From CAZJBP01 sp964544115 (GTDB lineage: Bacteria; Verrucomicrobiota; Kiritimatiellia; UBA8416; JADHWI01), in contig CAZJBP010000138.1 of assembly GCA_964544115.1 (NCBI GenBank), positions 1-9,840 of the forward strand: 9,840 nucleotides of DNA, written 5' to 3'. Below, in pieces: positions 5,766-9,840 of this stretch; position 1 is the first letter of the stretch; the number at the start of each line of letters is the position of its first letter. Below the pieces are notes generated by a model, which was given only the letters and a program-made list of their open reading frames with translations, was not told the DNA's origin and searched no databases. The translations under genes were made by a program, and so were the position numbers.

Positions 5766-8700
5766 ATGAACCAGTCGCGGAAGATCGTTCTGGCGGCGGC
5801 CCTGTTGCTCTACGCAGCATGGCTGGTGCGGCATCTCGGGCTCATCGTGGCCGACGACACCGGCCTGATCCTGTGCTGCCTCGCGAACCTTTTCGCCGTC
5901 ATCATCCTTCTGCGCCGGAAAGATCCCGATGCCCAGGTCCATGAAATGCAGGGACGGCGGGCCGCAAGCCTAGGCGTCGCCGGAGCGGTCGCCGCGCTCA
6001 TCGGCCTGATTGCACCGGTGAGGCAGCTCGAGTGGCTGGGGCTGCTGGCCATGTTGTACGCGTGTCTGCGGTGGGCGTTGCCCTCCCGGCACGAGCGGGA
6101 CCTCCGCTGGGCGCTCCTGCTGCTGTACTGGGCCAACCCGCTGCCGACGGCTGTCATCGGGCGGGTGCAGCTCCTGCTTCAGTGGCTGTCCGTGGCGGGC
6201 TCGGAATGGTTTCTCCACGCCATGAACGTGCGGATGTGGGCAGATGGCTTCGTCCTCCGCGCCGGCTACGGGACGTTCGCCGTTCCCGACGCCTGCAGCG
6301 GCCTCCGCGCGGCCTCCACCGTCTTTGTCTCCGTTCTGGGCGTCAGCGTGCTGTTGCGATTCCGGTGGTGGGAAGCCCTGTCCTTCCTCCTGCTGGGACT
6401 TGCCCAAGTGGTCGCCCTGAACATCGTTCGCATCAGCTTCATGGTCAAGTGGGCGCCGCGCATGCCGCCCGAGTGGTCGCAGAATTTTCTCCACGACACG
6501 CTGGGCATCTTCCTCCTGATCGCGGTGTTCCTCATCCAGGCCGAGGCCTCCTGGTGGAAGGCCTGGCGAACCCGCCGGCGGGTTCGCCGCGAGGGGATCC
6601 TCCGGGGCGATTTTGACGGCCCCGAGCGGGCGACCATTCTGCCGGCGGCGTGGCGGCACCTGGTGAAGTGGTGGCTGCCGGCGGCGGCGGTGGTACTGGT
6701 CGTGCTGGGCGTGGCCTTCGCCGTGTACAAGCACCGGCCGGCACACCGGGCGGCCATGATCTCGGATATCGTTGACGTGCTGGCCGAATCCGACCCGGAG
6801 GTCGCCGGGCGCGCCGTCGATGCGGCGCTGAAGCTGACCCCGGACGATGCGGGGCTGACGGAAAAGAAGGGGATCCTCCTTGCCCGCCGCGGCAAGTATG
6901 CGGAGTCGCTGGACGTCCTCGGGCGGCTGGAATCGCCCTCCCTGACCGCCAGCATCATGAAGAGCTGGGCGCTGATGGCGATGAAGCGGCCGGACGAGGC
7001 CGCGGCGGTCGTTGCGGCCTTGCCCCCCTCCGCCCAGGAGCTTCCGGGTGTGGCGATGGTCAAGGCCGAGTTCGCGGCGACCCGGGGTGACCCTGTGGCC
7101 ACCGCGGCCGAGCTGCGAAAAGTCGGCCGGCTTCTTCCGCTGCAGCCGCGGGTTCGCGCGCTGTTCCCCTACCTGGCCGCCCACGAGCAGTGGGACACCA
7201 TTGTGGCAACTGACGCTCACGGGCCTTATCCCGACGCCACCACGGCGCTGATCGGCCTGCATGCCTGTATTCGCGTCAACGACATGGCTGCCGCGGGCGG
7301 TGTGATGCGCAGGGCCGTCGAACGGTGGCCCGAGGATGTGCGATTCCTCGGACACTACTTCCTCCTGGCGCTGGACCGGCCCGGGGGCGAATGGGAGGGC
7401 CCTCTGGAGCGGAATCTTGTCCTTAACTTGCGCCTGCTCCAGGTGGACGCCCTGGCGACGCACCTCGCCGACGCCTTCAAGCTGGGACGCCCCGACCTGG
7501 CCTGGATGGTCTTCCGGCGGCTCCAGGAAATCGACCCGCGGGACCCGTCTCTGGACCTGGCGCTGGCCGAGTTCGGGCCGGCCTGGCTGGCCTTTCGGAA
7601 GCACGACATCGCCCTGCAGGACCGCGACCCGACCGCGCGGATCGATCTGCTGCCCATGTATCGCTGGAGCCACGGGATCAAGGCGTTCCAGGGGTTCTGG
7701 CGCCATGTGCCCGCCGTGGAGGAGATCGCGAAGGGCGATGTCCGAACGCTGCGGCGGAAGCATACGGATGCCGGCCTGACCGAACTGCTCCGACGCGAAT
7801 CCGCGGGAGAGCTGACCGAGCGCCTGGAGTTCATGCTCCCCGGCGTTCTGGCGTCGGCCGGGCGCTACCCGGAGGCCCATGAGCGTCTCGATGCGCTGGC
7901 AAAGAGATACCCCGATCGCCGGGCGCAGATCGTCCTGCAAGGCGCGTTTCTGCGCCACGCTCAGGGCAAATGGCAGGAGGCCTATGAGCAACTCTTGACG
8001 TATGAGTCCCTGGTGCCGCTGGGTGATCTGCGGGTGGCCATGCTGAAGGTCAATACGCTCATGAACCTCGGGCTTGGCGTCTATGCGCTGGATGAAATCG
8101 CCGCCCTGCGCAGCCGCTTTCCTGAGTCGTTGAATCTTGACCGCGCCGAGTCGGCGATCTGGGATGTGTTCGGCTTCAAGGAAGACGCCCTGTTCATCCT
8201 CAACCGGGCGGGCCTGGATCTGCGGTCCGTTGCGGCCGTCCAACTGCTTTACGACACGGGCCGCATCCGTCTGGCCGAGCAGATGACCTCCGTTCACGGC
8301 GTCCGGATCGAGAGCGTCCGCCCGACAACCGTCCAGCCGTACGTTCTCCCCGCGGCCGAGCTCTCCATTGCCCGCAGATGGGAGAAGCCGCTTTCCGATC
8401 AGGCACTGGACCTGGAAGCGGCGCAGCACGAGGAAAAGGCCAAAGGGGCGTTCAGCCCGTTTGTACGCGACCTTGAGCAGCTCGAGGCGCAATGGCGCCG
8501 CGCCCGCGGAGCGAACGAGACGTCAAATCCTGACCGGTGGGTGGCGGTCGGCCGCACCCCCCAGGAGCGCGCCGCGGCCCTGAAGCAGCTGGTCATGCTG
8601 CTGGCAAGGCAGGAGCGATCTGAGGAGGCGCTGCGCGTCTGCCGGCGGGCGATCGAGCTCACCCCGCACTCCGTCATACTCAGACGGATGCTTCTGGCGC

Positions 8701-9758
8701 TGACCCAGGGCGCCCCAGCCGATGTTGCCGAGGCCAGAGCCCGCTTTCCTCTGGACCCCGAGATCTGGCTGGCCGACCTGGTGGTGAGAACTCGCGATAA
8801 CCCGACAAATGACTGGGTGAAAGCTGTTGTCTCCGAGGCCGATACCATCGGCAGGTTCTCTCCCGGGACACTGGTGCGCGCGGGGGATTTTCTCCTCCGC
8901 AAGGGCCAGCCCAAGCCGGCATCCGTTCTGGCCCGGGCCGCCATTCGGCGCGGGCAGGGCCTGCTGGCCGCTGACGTGCTGGGGCTTTCGTGCGCGCTTA
9001 TCCAGCGCGACCTGCCGTGGGCGGTTGAATGCGCGCTGGGCGGAATCGAACATGCGGTCGACGAGGTTCCGTTCTACAAGGCACTGGTGCTCATCAAATC
9101 GGATGAAGAGGCGCCTGACGCGGACATGGTGCGCGCGCTCGAATACCTGCGGGAACACGCTCCGAAGGAGGGTCGTTGGAGCGAGCGTTTGGCCCAGACC
9201 TACTTCGAACGCGGCGATGCTCGCCGCGCAATGGCCATCTTCTCTGAAGTTCTGTCCGATGATTTCAAGGGGGCACGGGTGCAATCGCTTCTCATGGCAT
9301 CGGAAGCGGCTCGATTGCAGGGCGATACATCGAACGCGATCAGCATTCTTGACTCCGCTCATGCCCTCTATCCCGACCGGGTCAGCATCCTCAACAACTT
9401 GGTCTACAGCCTGGCCCAGAATCCTGCCACGGTCCCAAGGGCGACCAAACTCCTTCCCCGGCTTCTGGAATTGTCCGGTGAGTCGTTTGCCGTACTGGAT
9501 ACTGCGGCGACGGTTCACCTAAAGGCCGGGGATATCAAGACGGCGGACCAGTACATGCAGAAGGCGCTTAAGTCGCTCAACAGCAAGGACTATGGTGCTG
9601 CTGAAACCCGGCTCAGCGCGGCGGAGATCGACTATCGGATGGGACGCTTTGACGACGCCCGTAGTCAGTTGAAGATCATCCAGTCTGCGCCGGAGCTCTC
9701 CTCGTCGGTGGAATCGGGCGTACGGGACTTACTGCTCAAGCTCAACAGTGGCCGGTAG
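5766..9758 (+). CDS. Exosortase fused to a long periplasmic TPR-like repeat domain
   Basis: A 1330-residue inner-membrane protein. Residues 1-262 form an exosortase/archaeosortase domain with about nine membrane spans. The catalytic residues are Cys177 (in P-D-A-C-S-G-L-R-A), Arg222 (N-I-V-R-I-S) and His243 (F-L-H-D-T-L-G-I-F). Such enzymes cleave proteins at a C-terminal sorting signal (PEP-CTERM type) and pass them on for surface attachment. A very basic linker follows (269-280, eight Arg), then another span (303-321). About 1000 residues of TPR-like helix pairs come next, clearest near 345-390 (G-K-Y-A-E-S-L-D-V-L), 695-750, 935-985 (S-E-E-A-L-R-V-C-R-R-A-I-E-L-T-P), 1135-1240 and 1275-1310. 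Regions around 540-690 and 860-930 are poor matches and may be divergent repeats. The frame is open throughout, so this is a genuine fusion, not two genes. Separate TPR proteins such as PrsT accompany typical XrtA systems. The ATG at 5766 starts directly before the first span; its ribosome site is weak. The exosortase subclass cannot be named from sequence alone. Confidence 0.92.
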   Translation: MNQSRKIVLAAALLLYAAWLVRHLGLIVADDTGLILCCLANLFAVIILLRRKDPDAQVHEMQGRRAASLGVAGAVAALIGLIAPVRQLEWLGLLAMLYACLRWALPSRHERDLRWALLLLYWANPLPTAVIGRVQLLLQWLSVAGSEWFLHAMNVRMWADGFVLRAGYGTFAVPDACSGLRAASTVFVSVLGVSVLLRFRWWEALSFLLLGLAQVVALNIVRISFMVKWAPRMPPEWSQNFLHDTLGIFLLIAVFLIQAEASWWKAWRTRRRVRREGILRGDFDGPERATILPAAWRHLVKWWLPAAAVVLVVLGVAFAVYKHRPAHRAAMISDIVDVLAESDPEVAGRAVDAALKLTPDDAGLTEKKGILLARRGKYAESLDVLGRLESPSLTASIMKSWALMAMKRPDEAAAVVAALPPSAQELPGVAMVKAEFAATRGDPVATAAELRKVGRLLPLQPRVRALFPYLAAHEQWDTIVATDAHGPYPDATTALIGLHACIRVNDMAAAGGVMRRAVERWPEDVRFLGHYFLLALDRPGGEWEGPLERNLVLNLRLLQVDALATHLADAFKLGRPDLAWMVFRRLQEIDPRDPSLDLALAEFGPAWLAFRKHDIALQDRDPTARIDLLPMYRWSHGIKAFQGFWRHVPAVEEIAKGDVRTLRRKHTDAGLTELLRRESAGELTERLEFMLPGVLASAGRYPEAHERLDALAKRYPDRRAQIVLQGAFLRHAQGKWQEAYEQLLTYESLVPLGDLRVAMLKVNTLMNLGLGVYALDEIAALRSRFPESLNLDRAESAIWDVFGFKEDALFILNRAGLDLRSVAAVQLLYDTGRIRLAEQMTSVHGVRIESVRPTTVQPYVLPAAELSIARRWEKPLSDQALDLEAAQHEEKAKGAFSPFVRDLEQLEAQWRRARGANETSNPDRWVAVGRTPQERAAALKQLVMLLARQERSEEALRVCRRAIELTPHSVILRRMLLALTQGAPADVAEARARFPLDPEIWLADLVVRTRDNPTNDWVKAVVSEADTIGRFSPGTLVRAGDFLLRKGQPKPASVLARAAIRRGQGLLAADVLGLSCALIQRDLPWAVECALGGIEHAVDEVPFYKALVLIKSDEEAPDADMVRALEYLREHAPKEGRWSERLAQTYFERGDARRAMAIFSEVLSDDFKGARVQSLLMASEAARLQGDTSNAISILDSAHALYPDRVSILNNLVYSLAQNPATVPRATKLLPRLLELSGESFAVLDTAATVHLKAGDIKTADQYMQKALKSLNSKDYGAAETRLSAAEIDYRMGRFDDARSQLKIIQSAPELSSSVESGVRDLLLKLNSGR

Positions 9759-9774
9759 GGTACCTCTCTCAGGG

Positions 9775-9795
9775 GGGGCACAAAAGGGATGCCCC
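9775..9795 (+). terminator. Small hairpin after the exosortase gene, possible terminator
   Basis: GGGGCA (9775-9780) and TGCCCC (9790-9795) form a perfect 6-bp stem with a 9-base loop, starting 17 bases after the stop codon. No T-run follows, so it is not a standard intrinsic terminator. It could protect the mRNA 3' end or mark the cluster end. Nothing else is seen in 9759-9840. Confidence 0.3.
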
Positions 9796-9840
9796 AGCAA
9801 CTCCACATTATCAATTCTTCGCACTGAAGCTGCTTCCTCC

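Noticed and set aside
5970..8492. 840-codon minus-strand open frame
   Set aside because: Antisense to the exosortase-TPR gene. Its translation is a Gln/His/Arg/Gly-rich sequence with no motifs, as expected from the complement of a GC-rich coding frame.
9759..9840. Start of a further gene at the right edge
   Set aside because: No start codon with a ribosome site and open frame could be supported in the last 82 bases.

Overview
This GC-rich window looks like bacterial chromosome and holds six protein genes. All are intact except the first, which runs off the left edge. Nothing in it fixes the taxon. The secreted PQQ-type propeller with the N-terminal W-P-Q-W-R-G-P motif, beside an exosortase-based surface system, would suit a high-GC Gram-negative of the PVC group (Kiritimatiellota, Verrucomicrobiota, Lentisphaerota or Planctomycetota). 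A proteobacterial relative cannot be excluded. No tRNA, rRNA, CRISPR array, insertion sequence or phage gene was seen.

Left part, minus strand (1-1861): the N-terminal third of aspartyl-tRNA synthetase (aspS) lies downstream of a secreted PQQ-like beta-propeller protein. The two are 63 bases apart with no clear terminator between them. A 133-base divergent region (1862-1994) follows. It has a plausible sigma70-type promoter facing each way, and both -35 boxes sit inside the arms of one 12-bp inverted repeat.

Right part, plus strand (1995-9758): pyrE (orotate phosphoribosyltransferase) is almost fused by position to a multi-membrane-span GT-C-type glycosyltransferase, with one base between stop and start. 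An outer-membrane beta-barrel with a signal peptide follows, then a 1330-residue protein. The N-terminal ~260 residues of that protein are an exosortase, with the Cys, Arg and His catalytic residues all recognisable. The remaining ~1000 residues, after one more membrane span, are a long TPR-like helical-repeat domain predicted to lie in the periplasm.

How they may work together: barrel, exosortase, TPR protein and glycosyltransferase are the kinds of parts found in exosortase/exopolysaccharide (EpsH/PEP-CTERM) loci. There the exosortase processes proteins carrying a C-terminal sorting signal, and TPR and barrel proteins help surface assembly. Here the exosortase and the TPR protein are one polypeptide, which is the main point of interest. 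No substrate with a sorting signal is in the window. The role of pyrE at the head of the cluster is probably positional. The last 82 bases hold only a small hairpin.
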